Positions 45,210 through 57,599 of a DNA stretch of 64,000 nt are shown in pieces (position 1 is the first letter of the stretch; every line of letters begins with the position of its first letter). Source of the stretch: Brachionus plicatilis (Eukaryota; Rotifera; Eurotatoria; Ploima; Brachionidae); assembly GCA_010279815.1 (NCBI GenBank), contig QEOQ01000426.1, positions 590,991 to 654,990 on the forward strand, read 5' to 3'. Below the pieces are notes generated by a model, which was given only the letters and a program-made list of their open reading frames with translations, was not told the origin of the DNA and did no database searches. The translations under genes were made by a program, and so were the position numbers.

Positions 45210-46216
45210 CATACAATTAGACTCGAAAAAAACTCGTACTCACCTAACTCGGAAAATTCGAGTTTATACTCGTACCCGTACTCGGCAAACTCGTAAAACT
45301 CGAGTATTTACTCGTGTAAAAAATCGAAAAAGTCTAAAAACTCGAGTTAAAAATTATGAATTTCACATGTCAAAATTTTTTTTGTTATAATTTTTAATAA
45401 TTTTTATTATGGTTTATTAGTAAATCAAAATTTAATATCAAATCTATTTGAAAATATCTAATTTTAATAGTTTTTTTTATTTCGCTTTGTTTTCCAATAA
45501 ATCAACATTAACACGAATCAAAATTTTTTCAATCAAAGTTTCAGGATTCATGTTCATTGAGCGCTTGTCGCAAACTAAGCCACATATACTAAAGAACCTT
45601 TCTATGAAAGCCGCCGACGCTGGAATCGAGAAAAGAATTAAAGCAACTTGTCTTAGTCTTGGAAATCTTTCACCATACTCACTCCAAAACGACTTAGTAC
45701 ACTTTCCAGTAACAGTTTGGTCTTCAATAAAATTTAAAAAATCGATTCTTTCTTTTTTAATCTCTTCTTGCAAACTAAATCTAGCAACTTCTTCATAATT
45801 TTCTCATAATTTTTTGACTTTGTTTGCAAAGCCATTAATGATCTGTTTTCGTTTCTGGCAGATGATATAGAAGGAGTAGAATTTTGTGGTTGGGACAGTT
45901 GGACGTTTGAAGTTTTGTCTTTTAAAATAAATGAAACTGTTTCTTCGAAACTTTCAAGTGCTTTAGATGTATATTCATTTGCATAAGGCTTTTTGAACCA
46001 TAAGTTGAGCTTGTTTGTATTTAATAACGCAGCCAATAAAAAAATTTTTGAGTTTAATTCGAAATCAAATCGTTTTTTTAACGAGTTTTTAGACTTTTTC
46101 GAGTTTTTACACGAGTAAATACTCGAGTTTTACGAGTTTGCCGAGTACGGGTACGAGTATAAACTCGAATTTTCCGAGTTAGGTGAGTACGAGTTTTTTT
46201 CGAGTCTAATTGTATG
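45210..46216. mobile_element. hAT element, 1007 bp, TSD GTGTAAAA
   Basis: Inverted repeats of about 135 bp with one mismatch seen, starting CATACAATTAGACTCGAAAA and crowded with ACTCG words. Exact 8-bp duplication GTGTAAAA (45202-45209; 46217-46224). Between the repeats lies only the end of a transposase. Near-identical ends mean recent movement, probably driven by a full-length copy elsewhere. Confidence 0.93.
45477..46036 (-). pseudogene. hAT transposase C-terminal fragment with frameshift
   Basis: Two overlapping minus-strand frames join near 45785: the first (to about 45790) reads LNLWFKKPYANEYTSKALES..., the second holds the hAT dimerisation domain FWSEYGERFPRLRQVALILF then SIPASAAFIERFFSICGLV and KRSMNMNPETLIEKILI. 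The DDE-carrying catalytic core is missing and the frame is broken, so no active enzyme is made; a dimerisation-only peptide is conceivable from the second frame. Confidence 0.88.
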
Positions 46217-46224
46217 GTGTAAAA

Positions 46225-47760
46225 TGACACAGAGTTCGAGCCTTAATAAAATAATTTAAAAATTAAATTTATTTTGAATTTTTTGAAAAAAAATTTTATA
46301 AATAAGAATTGAAATATTTCAAAATTTATAAATAATTATTTTTTAATCTACAAAAAGATTTTTTATCATAATTTACCAAATCTTGCGTAAATTTATAACA
46401 TCGTCATATGTATAGCCTAGAATTTTTATATCTTTGGTCAAATAAAATGCAAGTTATAAAAACACAAATTTTACAATTTAAAACTTAAAAACATTGAAAA
46501 AAAAATTGGCTTTTCAAAAAATATGAATGTAATAACATAATTTGCAATAACTATAGAAGAAGTGTAATAACTGTTGAACCCATTGTTTCGGGAAAAAAAC
46601 GTATATTTTTATTTAAAACAGCAAAAAAAATATGAACAATAAAAAGTTAAAAGATAACAAAATTAACAAAGCTTCTTAGATTTACAAATTTGGTGCAAAA
46701 ATATTTAAAAAAGGTATTGCATTATTGAGTGTTTTTTTCAACATCCTGAATGACTTTTTTTAAGACTCATCAGAAAAGATTTTGTTTGATTTTTGCTGTT
46801 TTTAAATGTGAATTCTAGGCATCTTTGTTAAAAAATAAATGATCATTTAAGCCAAAAATATCTCAATTAAAAAAAACGATAATTTTTCTTCTTTAAAGTT
46901 GTATTTATAATTTTTTATTTTCAAAAGAGAGTTTAAATTTTTCTTTATCTTAGGCGGTTTTGATAAAGTAATTCATAAATTTAAAAATAAATCAATTATT
47001 CATTAGAATAAAAAAATGTTCTGAATTATTGATTTGACTTTGAATGATAATGTATTTAATGGTAAAGGAAAAACAAAAAATTGTTCGGCATGAAAATTTC
47101 AGTTCTCCTATATTTAAAAATAAATTTATAGCTTTTATTACAACAAAAATCCTTTTTCAGTTGTTGGTTAAGATATAAAAATTTATTTTAGCGGGAAGTT
47201 ATTTTATTAATAAATCAAAAAAATTGATGATACAAAGCAGAGCGTTCAAACCATTAATTCTTTTGTAGCCCGATCAAAACATAGTTAAACAAAAAGTAAA
47301 ACTTCATGCCTAATTGAGAGTTTAACATTATCGACATTAATTTTTAAAATTTTAGATCGGTATTTGTACAAATGATAAACTAGTGTTTTTAAATAGAAAA
47401 TAAGGCTGTTGAATTTTTATCTATTGTCTTATCTATAAATAGCTTTATTTTTCTTTTTTAAATCGATTTATCGTATTGTTTTAGTATTTATTTATTTTTT
47501 AGTACTGAACTATTGATCAATTTAAATAAAGTTTTTGTTGAAAGTACAATATTAACAAATTTTCTTTTAAATAGGGTAAATTTTTTGGCTACCCTGTCCA
47601 AAGATTAGAACCAAAATTACTAGTTGTATCCTTTAAGTTCTAAAAATCTAATTATTTTGTATAATATTTTATACAGATTCTTAAAGCTCTTTTTCTAAGC
47701 TACAAAATTGTGTATTCATTTGTTTAAAAAAAAGTTTTCAAAAAAATTTGTTTTGTTTTT
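46225..47760. other. Gene-free AT-rich stretch
   Basis: I see no coding frame, inverted repeats or RNA gene here. Confidence 0.5.
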
Positions 47761-47766
47761 AAAAGG

Positions 47767-48332
47767 ATCTCGTCCTTGGTTTACCCCTTATTTTGAATTA
47801 TTTTACAGAATCAGAAACCAGACAAAATTCTGAGCAATTTTTTAAGCTCACTTTTATTAATTTTTGGCTTTCAAGTCCATAAATTTTAATAAAAAAGTCA
47901 AATTTTTATAAAAAAAATTAAAATTTTAAATTTTAAATAATTTATTAACAAAATAAAAAACAATGGGTGAGAAGTCATTACATTAATTTTTACTGTTTTT
48001 TAGATTATGAAACCAAGGAAAGGTTATTTGATATTTTCGCTTTAGATTTACCTGAAAAATATAATTTTGTAATGCTACACTATATGTTGAACACCAGTCT
48101 TCAGTTGGACTTAAAAACAAAAAATAAATATATACTTTCTATGTTTTATTAATAAATTATTGAAAATTAAAAGTTAAAATTTTTTTATTAAAATTTACCC
48201 TTTTTTTGTCAAAATTAATGGAGTTGAAAGCAAAAAATTAATAAAATTGAGCTCAAAAAATTGTTCAGAATTATGTCCAGTTTCAGATTCAGTAAAAAAA
48301 AAATGAATTTGAGTGGTAAACCAAGGACGAGA
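47767..48332. mobile_element. Foldback element with a small spliced-looking ORF
   Basis: Ends ATCTCGTCCTTGGTTTACC and GGTAAACCAAGGACGAGAT are inverted; the arms continue imperfectly for about 130 bp (GAATCAGAAACCAGACAAAATTCTGAGCAA... against its complement). The arms share a block with those of the 32393 palindrome. Holds the ORF at 47963-48152. Confidence 0.65.
47963..48152 (+). CDS. 50-aa ORF with a 37-nt intron inside a foldback element
   Basis: ATGG, then GTGAGA...TTTTTTAG (47967-48003) as a possible intron, then an exon 48004-48152 reading DYETKERLFDIFALDLPEKY and ending KNKYILSMFY-stop. The splice restores an ATG to an otherwise startless frame and uses intron features like those of the TRPM gene, though shorter (44-59 nt there). 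No family recognised. Confidence 0.35.
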
Positions 48333-48339
48333 TTTATAA

Positions 48340-49425
48340 AGAATTATAAAATGGGCACTCTTTGACCTTTTTGTTTTTGAATTTGTAAAATTAAAAAAAT
48401 TTGAGCCTAATATTTAAAATAAGATAATATTTTATCAGAGTTGTTTTCAAGTCAAGTCCGGACTAGGACTTTTTTTTTAAAACTTTGTATTTTATTCTAG
48501 AGATGAACAAAATCTATTTATTCACAATTTAAATGCTAACATTTATTGAGTTTTGCTCAAGGTTTAACAAATGCTTCATTTCTAAGATGAAATTTTTTTT
48601 TTAAATTATCTAAAATTATAATCTAATTAGATTCAAATTTAATTACTTGAAATGTAAAAAATCAGCAAATTATTATTTTAATTATTTGTTTTGTTCTAAT
48701 TGAGACACAAAAACTTTAAATCTAATTGCATTAAAAGAACGATCGACTCTTTCTATTAAGTCTTTTTTTTTAATAAATTTCCAACTTTCTTTGCACAAAA
48801 GTTTTTTGACACTCCTTTTCTGACATTGAGTAAAATTATTTGGTAAAGTGGCATTTAAAATGGAACCAGTAGTAAGATTCAAAAAAGAAAAATTTAAACA
48901 AAGTATTTTTTCTCATCGACCAATTTCTTTTTACCCTTTTAACTTTTATTTTCTAATTCTCTGTTTCTCCTCTAAAAATTGATTTACAGATCATTTGAAA
49001 TTTACTAGTAAAGCAATCGTTTTTTGCGAACAAATAGATCAAAGGGCTGATTTTCATGGAATTATAAAATTTCCAAATTTTTTTTGATTTTTAATTTTAA
49101 AAACAGTTAATAAGCTCTTTTAGATAGAAAAAAATCTAAACTAAAAACAAGATCCTATTTTCAGTAATTTTATATTTATATTATAAGAATTCATTGGCCC
49201 AACAAAAAAGACAAATTGAAGTTGATAATCCAAGAGAAATTTCAAATAAAAATCTTAAAATTTAGATTTAAAAAAAATATCTTTTTTATCAATTTTTTTT
49301 AGTTATAAATGATTTAATTTTATTAAACAAAATTTGTTTAATCTTTAAGAAAATTATAAATTTTTATCTGAAGTAAAAATTAGATAATAATCAATATATT
49401 AAAATTTTGCAATTCAAAATTTAAC
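48340..49425. other. Gene-free AT-rich stretch
   Basis: An isolated AAGTC-type end (CAGAGTTGTTTTCAAGTC, about 48438) is present; otherwise nothing supported. Confidence 0.45.
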
Positions 49426-49436
49426 TCTGTTTCTTT

Positions 49437-49754
49437 TGCAAAATGTAATTTATTATTTTTTTACATTTTTACATTTTTGAAAGAAAAAAAAAATCTCAAA
49501 AACAAAAAATCTAAAAAAATTTTCATTAAGAAAAGTAATAATAAATTCACAATTAATTAAAAGGGATTTTCAAAAAATTATCCTTGGTTTTTACATTTAA
49601 ATTTTTCTAAAACTCCCTTTTAAGTAATTGCGAATTTATTATTACTTTTCTTGAATGAAAATTTTTTTAGATTTTTTGATTTTGAGATTTTTTTTTTCTC
49701 TCAAAAATGTAAAAATGTAAATATATAAAAATGTACAATAAATCACATTTTGCC
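49437..49754. mobile_element. hAT-type MITE, 318 bp, TSD GTTTCTTT (GGCAAAATG family)
   Basis: Second copy of the 6075-6391 element, with the same 130-bp arms and GTTTTTACATTTAAATTTTT centre in opposite orientation. Exact duplication GTTTCTTT at 49429-49436 and 49755-49762; first base of the left end is T instead of G. Confidence 0.9.
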
Positions 49755-49764
49755 GTTTCTTTGT

Positions 49765-51195
49765 AATATTTTTTAATTGAAATTAAAGTATCATTTAAAG
49801 CGTTTTTTTGAGCCATAATTAAGATGACTAATTATTTTTTGGAATTTGTATTTTTCTTTAAATTTTAAAAAAAAAGATTTTGGATTTTGAAGAATCAATT
49901 AACGATCAATTGTAAAAAAATTATTGTTTTTTTTTATTTAAGTTATTAAACTTTTAATGTTTAATTAAAAAAAAGAAATCAAAAATCATTTTTATTGAGA
50001 TTTTAATTAATAAATTTTTGATCATGTGATCATGATAATGAACTTCAAGTTGCCCAAAAAAAATAAAAACAAAACTTAAATTTTTTGATTTTATTTTTTT
50101 TTATTTTAAATGCATCATACCACCTAATAAAATTGTAGCATAAGTTATAAGTAATCTGTTTCACTTTAAATTGTGATTCATAAAGTTATTCCCATCATGA
50201 ATAATTAACTTGTCTCAACTTCATAAAGTTAAATAAGCAGCATATTTTTTTGCATCACCTTTAACTTATCCCTAAATTTTTTTGAACAAAAATCAAGATT
50301 AAATTTATCTGATCTAAATTATCTTGTTTAGAGTTGAATTTTTTTGATTCCAATATATTTAGAAAGTTTATTTGTTATGGAAGAATTTGACATTTTTTTT
50401 TTTTTACTTTTTTCAAGAAAATATTATAATAAACAAATTGAAGGATTAAAAATAAAATTAAGTGGAATTTTAAGGCAAAAATTAACTAGAATAAACATTA
50501 AGTCATCAGGCTCTTCAATAGCTCAAATTAAGAGTTTTTTGTTATCAAAATTAAGAAAAAGAATAGTAATTTACAAGAGTCATAACACATTCTTTAATCA
50601 GGACCTATTTATTTTAATTAAGAATAAAATAGAAACATTTATTGACTTAATTTATTCGGACGAAATACAAACAAAGATTTATTAAATCTAAATTTCTTTA
50701 CCATTAATTAAAAATATTAATTTGCGAATTTAAATTTAACAAAGTTAAATGCATTTATGGGCAATTTTTTTTAAAGGCCACTAAAATACCTCATTATAAG
50801 AAAAAAGAGTTTTATGGCTCATAACTCTTTATAATTCAAAGTGTTAAAATCTTACATTTTACAATTAATTTAATATTTTTATCATTTTTTTTAATTTAAT
50901 CTTCTTAAAACTTTTAGTTTCCCAATACTTTTAACTAGTTGACAAACCTAGTAAAAAATATAAAAAAAAGTAATAAATGACTTAACTTCTAAACATTATT
51001 AAAGAGTAAATAAAAATAGTTTTTTATTTGATGCAAAAATTTTTCATACGATTTAGGGCAGAAAAATCTTAGCTTTTTAAAATGAAAAAAAAATATTGAT
51101 TAACAATAATAAATTAATTATTAGAAATTATTGGAAAATAGTTTTAATTGAGAATAAACAAAAAAATGTGTAGTTTTAAATTTAAGAAATAAAAA
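49765..51195. other. Gene-free AT-rich stretch
   Basis: A lysine-rich 113-aa frame (50344-50685) exists on the plus strand (e.g. IKSSGSSIAQIKSFLLSKLR) but its AT-driven composition and lack of any family likeness leave it unsupported. Confidence 0.4.
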
Positions 51196-51401
51196 TTATC
51201 TAAGGTTCCAGAAATTCAAATTTTGGGGGATTAAAAAAAAAATTATATCGAGGTGTCTAAAAAGAACTAACCCTTTAAGAAGTTGTTGGTCTTTCAGACT
51301 CAATTAATCAAAGATAAAATTAAAATCTTTTTTAAAATTAAAAATTTTCTGAAAGAGCTTAAAATTTTTTACACTCTGGTATATAGTTTTGTTTGAAAAA
51401 A

Positions 51402-51512
51402 ATGGAAGTTGATGTTGAACCTGATAATAATAATAATTATCAAGAATCTTTATTTTCACCAGAGTCTGAAACAGAGGAGTCGAATTTTGAAGTTTTCTTT
51501 CAAGATGGATGA
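51402..51512 (+). CDS. Acidic 36-aa ORF, left-arm copy
   Basis: ATG to TGA; starts MEVDVEPDNNNNYQESLF and continues SPESETEESNFEVFFQ. Strongly acidic. Its opposite-strand twin (51737-51847) keeps start, stop and length with about eight amino-acid changes, which hints at but does not prove coding constraint. It may be the first exon of a transposase. Confidence 0.3.
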   Translation: MEVDVEPDNNNNYQESLFSPESETEESNFEVFFQDG

Positions 51513-51736
51513 TCACAATAAATATTTCCCTTATATCACAGTAAGTTGAATTTTTATTACTAAAAGAAATGTTAAACAGCCTTTTTATTTTCTAATTTAT
51601 TTCTAATTTTATAATAACTAAATAAAAATAATTTCCTTTAAAACACTTTAAATCAAGACACTAATCCAACGTTTAGTAGGTTGAGATGATTGTAAAAATT
51701 CAACTAACTGTGATATAAGGGAAAAATCTATTGTGA

Positions 51737-51847
51737 TCATCCTTTTTGAAATAAAACTTCACAATCCGATTCCTCCGTTTTAGACTCTGATGAAAATAAA
51801 GATTCTTGATAACTATTATTATTATCAGGTTCAACATCAACTTCCAT
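51737..51847 (-). CDS. Acidic 36-aa ORF, right-arm copy
   Basis: ATG at 51847 to TGA at 51737, reading MEVDVEPDNNNSYQESLFSS then ESKTEESDCEVLFQ. Same length and frame as the twin in the other arm. Confidence 0.3.
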   Translation of the reverse strand: MEVDVEPDNNNSYQESLFSSESKTEESDCEVLFQKG

Positions 51848-52144
51848 TTTTTTCAAACAAAACTATATACCAGAGTGTAGAAAATTTTATGCTCTTTCAG
51901 AAAATTTTTAATTTTAAAAAAGATTTTAATTTTATCTTTGATTAATTGAGTCTGAAAGACCTACAACTTTTTAAAGGGTTAGTTCTTTTTAGACACATGG
52001 ATATAAATTTTTTTTTGTCCACCAAAAAAAAATTGATCATAGAATTTCAAAGAACGTAGTTTATGAATTTAAAGTCAAAAATTAGAAATTCAGATAGCAC
52101 TTAAGTTTTGAATTTTTGGAACCCTTAGTAGATATTCTTATGCT

Positions 52145-54150
52145 CTTTTCCAGAATATAAACAGCATTTGGATGCATCTAGAAAATTATGGGGGTTAGGT
52201 TGATGATAATTTTTCTTCAGATGAAAAAGTAAAATTCGGATAATAAGAATTTTGGTTGTCAAAATTTTGGTGATCTAATCCGGTGTTGTTTTTTATTCAA
52301 AATCTTGATAGATGCATTTCGAATAAGTTTAAATTAAAAATAATTTTTTTGTTTACGCGTCAATCACACTCTTCCATTCAGAATTACCTTATGTTTAATT
52401 AATTATTCAAAATTGAAAAAAAGGAAAATTAAATTTTTTTCAAGTAAATTAATAAGATCAAAAAAATTATTAATATTCAATTTCATTAGCTAAATAACTA
52501 ATTAACTGACACGATGCAAATTGTGCGAAAAATTCTTTGCCTATTGTAAAAGTCTATGAGACTGTAAATTTGATGATATCATTAAAATCCATTTAGGAAA
52601 TGAAAAAAATCATCTAAATTATCAGATTGACTATTTAGAGAAAAATATAAAATAGCTTGATAATTTTTTTATCCATCAATATTTAAAAAGAAACAGTTTA
52701 TTCAAGAAATTTTCATTCAAAAAAAATTCATAAATTTTTAAGGTATTGGTAAATCGGCAAATCTGAATCGAAAAAGTTTATTAATTTTATTTTAATTTAA
52801 AAAAAAAACAACCGTAAAATTATTTTTTCGAAATAGCTTGAAAACATTTTCAAAGCTTTTTAAATACAATCTGAAAAAGAACTATGCTTATTTCACATTA
52901 TCAAACTAAATTAGAAATAATCAAATTTTATATAAAAAAATCAAATATTTAGAAAATTTTTTTAGTTATTTTTAGATATTTTAAATTGATTGAAACAATA
53001 TATTAATTTTATCCCTTTGCAGAAAATTTAAAACAAACAAAATTGGCTTTATATTGATCATAATGTTAAAATTTAATTGGTCTGTTATATTTTAAAATTA
53101 ATTAAATTTTATTCAATTTTTGGTTTCAATTTCCTTAAAATAATTCGATCAATTATTTGGTTAAATTGCGAAAAAAAATATCAGATAAATTTAAATTGAA
53201 AATTTTATTGTAAAAAAAATTAATTTAAAGATTTTTTTATTCGCATTATATCCAGCGACGGTTTTATTGATGCTTTATTTCATAAAGATTTAAATAGTAG
53301 ACTTTTTTATATCTATTCATTACTTCTAATTAATAAGGAACAGAAAAAAGAAATTTTTTTAAAGGAAAAAAGATTTTTTATTCAATGCAATAATTAAATT
53401 TTTTATTGCCATTCTGTTTTTTTTAAATATTTGATTAAATTTTGATTAATTATTTTGCTAATTGTTTTATAAGTTAATCCAAAGAGATATTTAATTAAAT
53501 TAAATTGAAAATATTAAAAATTAAATTATCAGTTTTAAGTTTTAGTCAAATAAATGTTTTTTTTTTGTGAAATCCTAATAGATAAGATTACTCCAGATTA
53601 TTTTTTGTCATCATCAAAAAATCAAGAACTTTACCAAAGCAACTAGTTTACTGGTGGTTTAGGTCCAAATAAAAAACAAAAAAATGAATCTAAGAACCAA
53701 ATAGTTAAATCTTTCATTTAAAATTTTTCATTTTAAATTGTTTTTCTGCTTCAATTTCTTTTGATAATTAATTTATCTATTTTTAATAACTATTTTTTTA
53801 ATTTTTTTGATATTTTTGATTTTTTTTAGAACAAAAATAATACCTCTCTTCCAGCATTTAGAGTGCATTGGATATTTGTTTAAATGTTTAAGTGCGAAAT
53901 TAAAAAAAAAAATTTAAGGTCGGAACTTAAACTTGACTTAGAACTTGTGACTTTTAAACAACTCTGTTTTTTTTAAATAAGATTTTAAAATATTATTGAA
54001 TTCTTAATTAATAAAGAGAGTTTTTATAGATTTAAATATTTCTTGGTGAAAGAAAAAGATGAATTTTTAAAAAAAAGAAAATTTGGTGATTTATTTTGAT
54101 AAATTTTCTTTTTTATCATAGCTTATTTTAATGAAAAATAAAATAATTAA
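52145..54150. other. Gene-free AT-rich stretch
   Basis: An AAGTC-type end at about 53925-53970 (GACTTTTAAACAACTCTG). No coding frame or other structure supported. Confidence 0.45.
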
Positions 54151-54152
54151 CT

Positions 54153-55038
54153 TTGTAAGGTTCCCAAAATTATAAATCCTAGTTTCCCAGGAGTAATAGA
54201 ATTTCATTAAAAGCTCACTTTTATTAAATTTTAGTTCTTTAAAAAGAGTAAAAATTTTATTTTAAACTCAAAAATACTTGGTGGAACATAAAAAAAAGAA
54301 GACCCGAAGATCGACTCTCTAAACAGTTGATTATACAATGAACAGGCTGTTATTTAAAATTTTTTTTTTTTGATATTTTATGAAAATTTACGTGAAATTG
54401 TTCAAGAATTTTTGAATTTTGATCAAAAAAAAATTAAAATATGAAAATTTGTAAAATAAAATATATTAGGTTTTAGCCTTAATTATTTACAATAAGGCGA
54501 TCATTTAGATCGATTCAGAAATTTATTTTTTTTAGTTTTTCTCAAAAAACTACCATCGCTAACAGGAGCTCTTTATTATACATTTAATTTTTTACCAAAA
54601 TAAATTTTTGAAGTAATTTTTTAAAATTTATATTAGTGAAAGTACGAACTTAAATATAAAAAAATAAGAGAACTAAAAAAATTAATTCAATCGAAATTAT
54701 CTCTAAAGTTAAGATTTTATTCAATTTTGACCAATATTTGAAGTTAAATATCTTCCTAAAGAAAAAACAAAAATCTAAATTTTTTTCCTAAATAAACTCA
54801 TGACATCCTTCTTTCAAAATTAATAATTAAAATATTTTTAACATTATATCGTACCTCTATCAAACACACTTTCCAGATCAATTTTTTGAGTTTGCTAGAA
54901 CTCGAAAATCGAACTTAAATTGTTACCCCAAACCTGAAAATTTTAAGTCTACGTGAAAAATTAGATCGGAAACTATTTTATAGAAAAAAAATTGCTAGGC
55001 TAATTTCCTAACTAGGGTTCATCATTTGGGGCACCTTA
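54153..55038. mobile_element. Element with GGTKCCC inverted ends (GTGCCCC family)
   Basis: Left end GGTTCCCAAAATTATAAATCC TAG and right end CTAGGGTTCATCATTTGGGG CACC are inverted repeats related to those of 14320-15944. Parts of the interior (GAAGTTAAATATCTTC...) repeat sequence at 16190-16330. No ORF. Confidence 0.55.
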
Positions 55039-55055
55039 TGAAGATAATTTATATG

Positions 55056-55329
55056 AAAACTTGTATAAAAGTCAGAAAAAAAAATCTGAAAAAACCATGG
55101 TATGACTTGGGCTTGAAAATTTTTTTTCTACTTTTATTTTTTCTTAAAGATGATAAGTCTTGACTTTTTACAAAAATTTAAAAATCAACTTTTAAAATAT
55201 TTTGAAGATGCTTGTGTTCAATTTATTTCTAAAATTTCTATTTATTTTTTTCTTCTTTTTATATTTTTTAATTTTTTTAACAAGTCAAAGTCTTGACTTT
55301 CACTTGACTTGTGATTTTTAATAAGTCTG
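55056..55329. mobile_element. hAT MITE, 274 bp, TSD TTTATATG (AAGTC family)
   Basis: Ends AAAACTTGTATAAAAGTCAG and ...GATTTTTAATAAGTCTG with exact duplication TTTATATG (55048-55055; 55330-55337). Confidence 0.82.
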
Positions 55330-55339
55330 TTTATATGGT

Positions 55340-56275
55340 AGCCTAACTAAAACTGAGAGAAATCAAAAATATGAGAAAATATAAATTTCAAATTGTTTTT
55401 TTTTTTTAAATCTTTACTCTTTCTTATTCTATTTGTTTTTTTGTTCTACTAGTCAGTATTCATTTAACCGATTATAGAGGAAGTGATATAAAAAGATGAG
55501 TTGACAAAAAGGAAATGAAAAAAATTAAAATTATTTTTAGTCAGAACTATTCATAAGTGTTGTTTTTCTTTTTCATTTCAGCATCGCAACTGCTGATTTT
55601 AGAGTGGAATATACTTTGTTAGGTAGATCCACTATAGAAAGAAAATTTAAATAAATAATATAATGAGAATGCTAAAATATTAAAGTCTTTTTAATACTTT
55701 TTTAATTTTTGGTATTTAAAATTAAGATATTTTTTTTATATTGCCCATTATTACTATTTAGGGCTCGAAATTAGTTAATTCGTTTAAATTTTCTTAATTT
55801 TTATAGTCACCAAATTCTGACCCTTTCAAAATCCAAAAATAATATAGTTTCAAAATATTTTTCCTCTTCTAAGTCAAGTTTATTATCATTGCGTATTAAG
55901 TAATTTTTAAAATAACATTTTAGATGGATTTTTCCAGAGTCAGGGAAAGCATTGTGAATTTTAATGCAAACCTTGCAAAAATCACAAAAATAAAATTCTT
56001 TTTCTTTAATTTAAATTGAAAAAATTGAGCTTTTTTGACTTGGATGATGAAATAATATGAAACAAAATAAGTTTCATTAGATTCATCAAAAAAAATTAAT
56101 TTCAATGATCACAGGAAATAATAGTTTTAAAATAAAATATCAACATTTTGAGATTTATTTTCATTTGTATATATGGTCTTTTCTAATTGGATTTTTTTTT
56201 GCAATTTTTAAATTTTTTTATTTAAATGAAATAAATTCTGTCATCGTTGCTTAAATAATTTTGAAATTGGTGGTA
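55340..56275. other. Gene-free AT-rich stretch
   Basis: No supported coding frame or repeat. Confidence 0.5.
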
Positions 56276-56283
56276 ATAATTGT

Positions 56284-57140
56284 CAGGGACGACTAAAAAA
56301 TGCATTTGCATTTTTTGCATTTTTTTGCGTTTTTCGCATCATTAATGGAAAACTTAAGTGGTAAATTCTCAATCAATTTCCTATTTTGTATTGATTAGAA
56401 CTTAATTTTTATTATTAAAATAAAATTTAGGATTATGAAGAAAAATTTGCTACATCAGCTGTTATTTAAAAAAAAAATTTTTTTTCAATCAAAGCCATTT
56501 GTTTCTCCAACATAAATATACGCATAAAGAAAATTGAAAGTTGTCTTAATTTCATTTAACAGAAATAAATGTTAAAAGTAATCTATTGAATTTATTGTGG
56601 CAAAAAAACCATTAATAAAGGTTAACTTTGCAGAATAATCTTCGAATATTTGAAAAGTAAAATAAATTTAATTTTTTATAAATTTTGCATTTTTCAAAAA
56701 ATTCAAAAAAAATATTTAATATTTAAATCCCGATAAACATCAGCTTTAAATTTAACAGCTTAACAGTTTAACAGCCTAGCAGTTTTAGATAAACAGCTTT
56801 TTTTGTTTTTTAAAATTCTTCTAAAAATAAATTTGAATAAGACTTTTATTTTAAGTTTTGCACTTATTGAATCCAAGAAGGAACGAGAAAAACAAGGAAA
56901 TTTTTCTAAAAGATCTTTTAATTGGATTTGGGTATGCGAATGTCCCAATACATAAGTTACAAAAAATAATATTTTAAAAATATCTTTAAGAAGTTCCTTC
57001 AAGTTAATTTCCTTAATACTAACTTTTGTCAAATTGAAAAACTCAACACTTAAGTTAAATAAATTTAATTTTTTGTAAATTTTTTTTAATTAAATTTTGC
57101 ATTTTTTGACCAAAAAGAATTGTATTTTTGGTTGTCCCAG
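56284..57140. mobile_element. hAT element, 857 bp, TSD ATAATTGT
   Basis: Ends CAGGGACGACTAAAAAATGC and complement of CTGGGACAACCAAAAATAC, the classic hAT CAGGG start. Exact duplication ATAATTGT (56276-56283; 57141-57148). Subterminal TGCATTTTT words. A minus-strand ORF of 90 codons (56760-57032; e.g. IQLKDLLEKFPCFSRSFLDS) lies inside; it is not a recognisable transposase domain, though part of it is duplicated at 57345-57430. Confidence 0.85.
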
Positions 57141-57599
57141 ATAATTGTAAAGAAATACAACTCACATGTTTAAAAATTCACTATGCCGTCAGGGAATCGA
57201 AATTTAATTTAAAAAAAAGTATTTTATTTGTTAATTAAACAAAATTTCGTATTTTTTAATTTTTAATTTTTAAAAAATTGAAAAAAAATTTATAATATTT
57301 ATTAATTATTTTATTTAAACGGCTTTAAATGTAAGGCCATTACATTTAATAAGAATTCTACTAAAAATAAATTTGAATAAGACTTTTATTTTTAGTTTTG
57401 AACTTATTGAATCCAAAAATGAACGAGAGTGTTAATAAATAGCATTTGTTTGTCTTGAATAGAAAGCGCCAAATTTGAATATTAATTTATAATTAAGAAA
57501 ACGTATATTCTCACTTAAATTAAGTGTAAGTTTTAATAAAATTTTATTTTATTTTCACGCAAAATACAAAAATAAAAAAAATAAAAAAGAGATTTACAC

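Larger units (their letters stand above)
51200..52138. mobile_element. Foldback element with opposed copies of an acidic mini-ORF
   Basis: Ends CTAAGGTTCCAGAAATTCAAA and ...TTTGAATTTTTGGAACCCTTAG. Diverged arms of about 300 bp (about 51265-51560 and 51689-51985) flank a 130-bp spacer. Each arm holds the same 36-codon ORF, so one lies on each strand. A partial copy of the outer arm is at 62190-62405. Confidence 0.7.

Noticed and set aside
50344..50685. 113-aa plus-strand ORF
   Set aside because: Lys/Ile/Phe/Leu-rich composition expected from AT-rich DNA, no motif, no splice signals in frame and no similarity recognised.
51304..51516. 70-aa minus-strand ORF
   Set aside because: Shadow of the acidic mini-ORF on the opposite strand within the foldback arm.
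48438..53968. A 5.5 kb element bounded by inward AAGTC-type ends (CAGAGTTG... and ...CAACTCTG)
   Set aside because: The flanks do not match as an 8-bp duplication and nothing inside is transposon-like; two unrelated partial copies are simpler.
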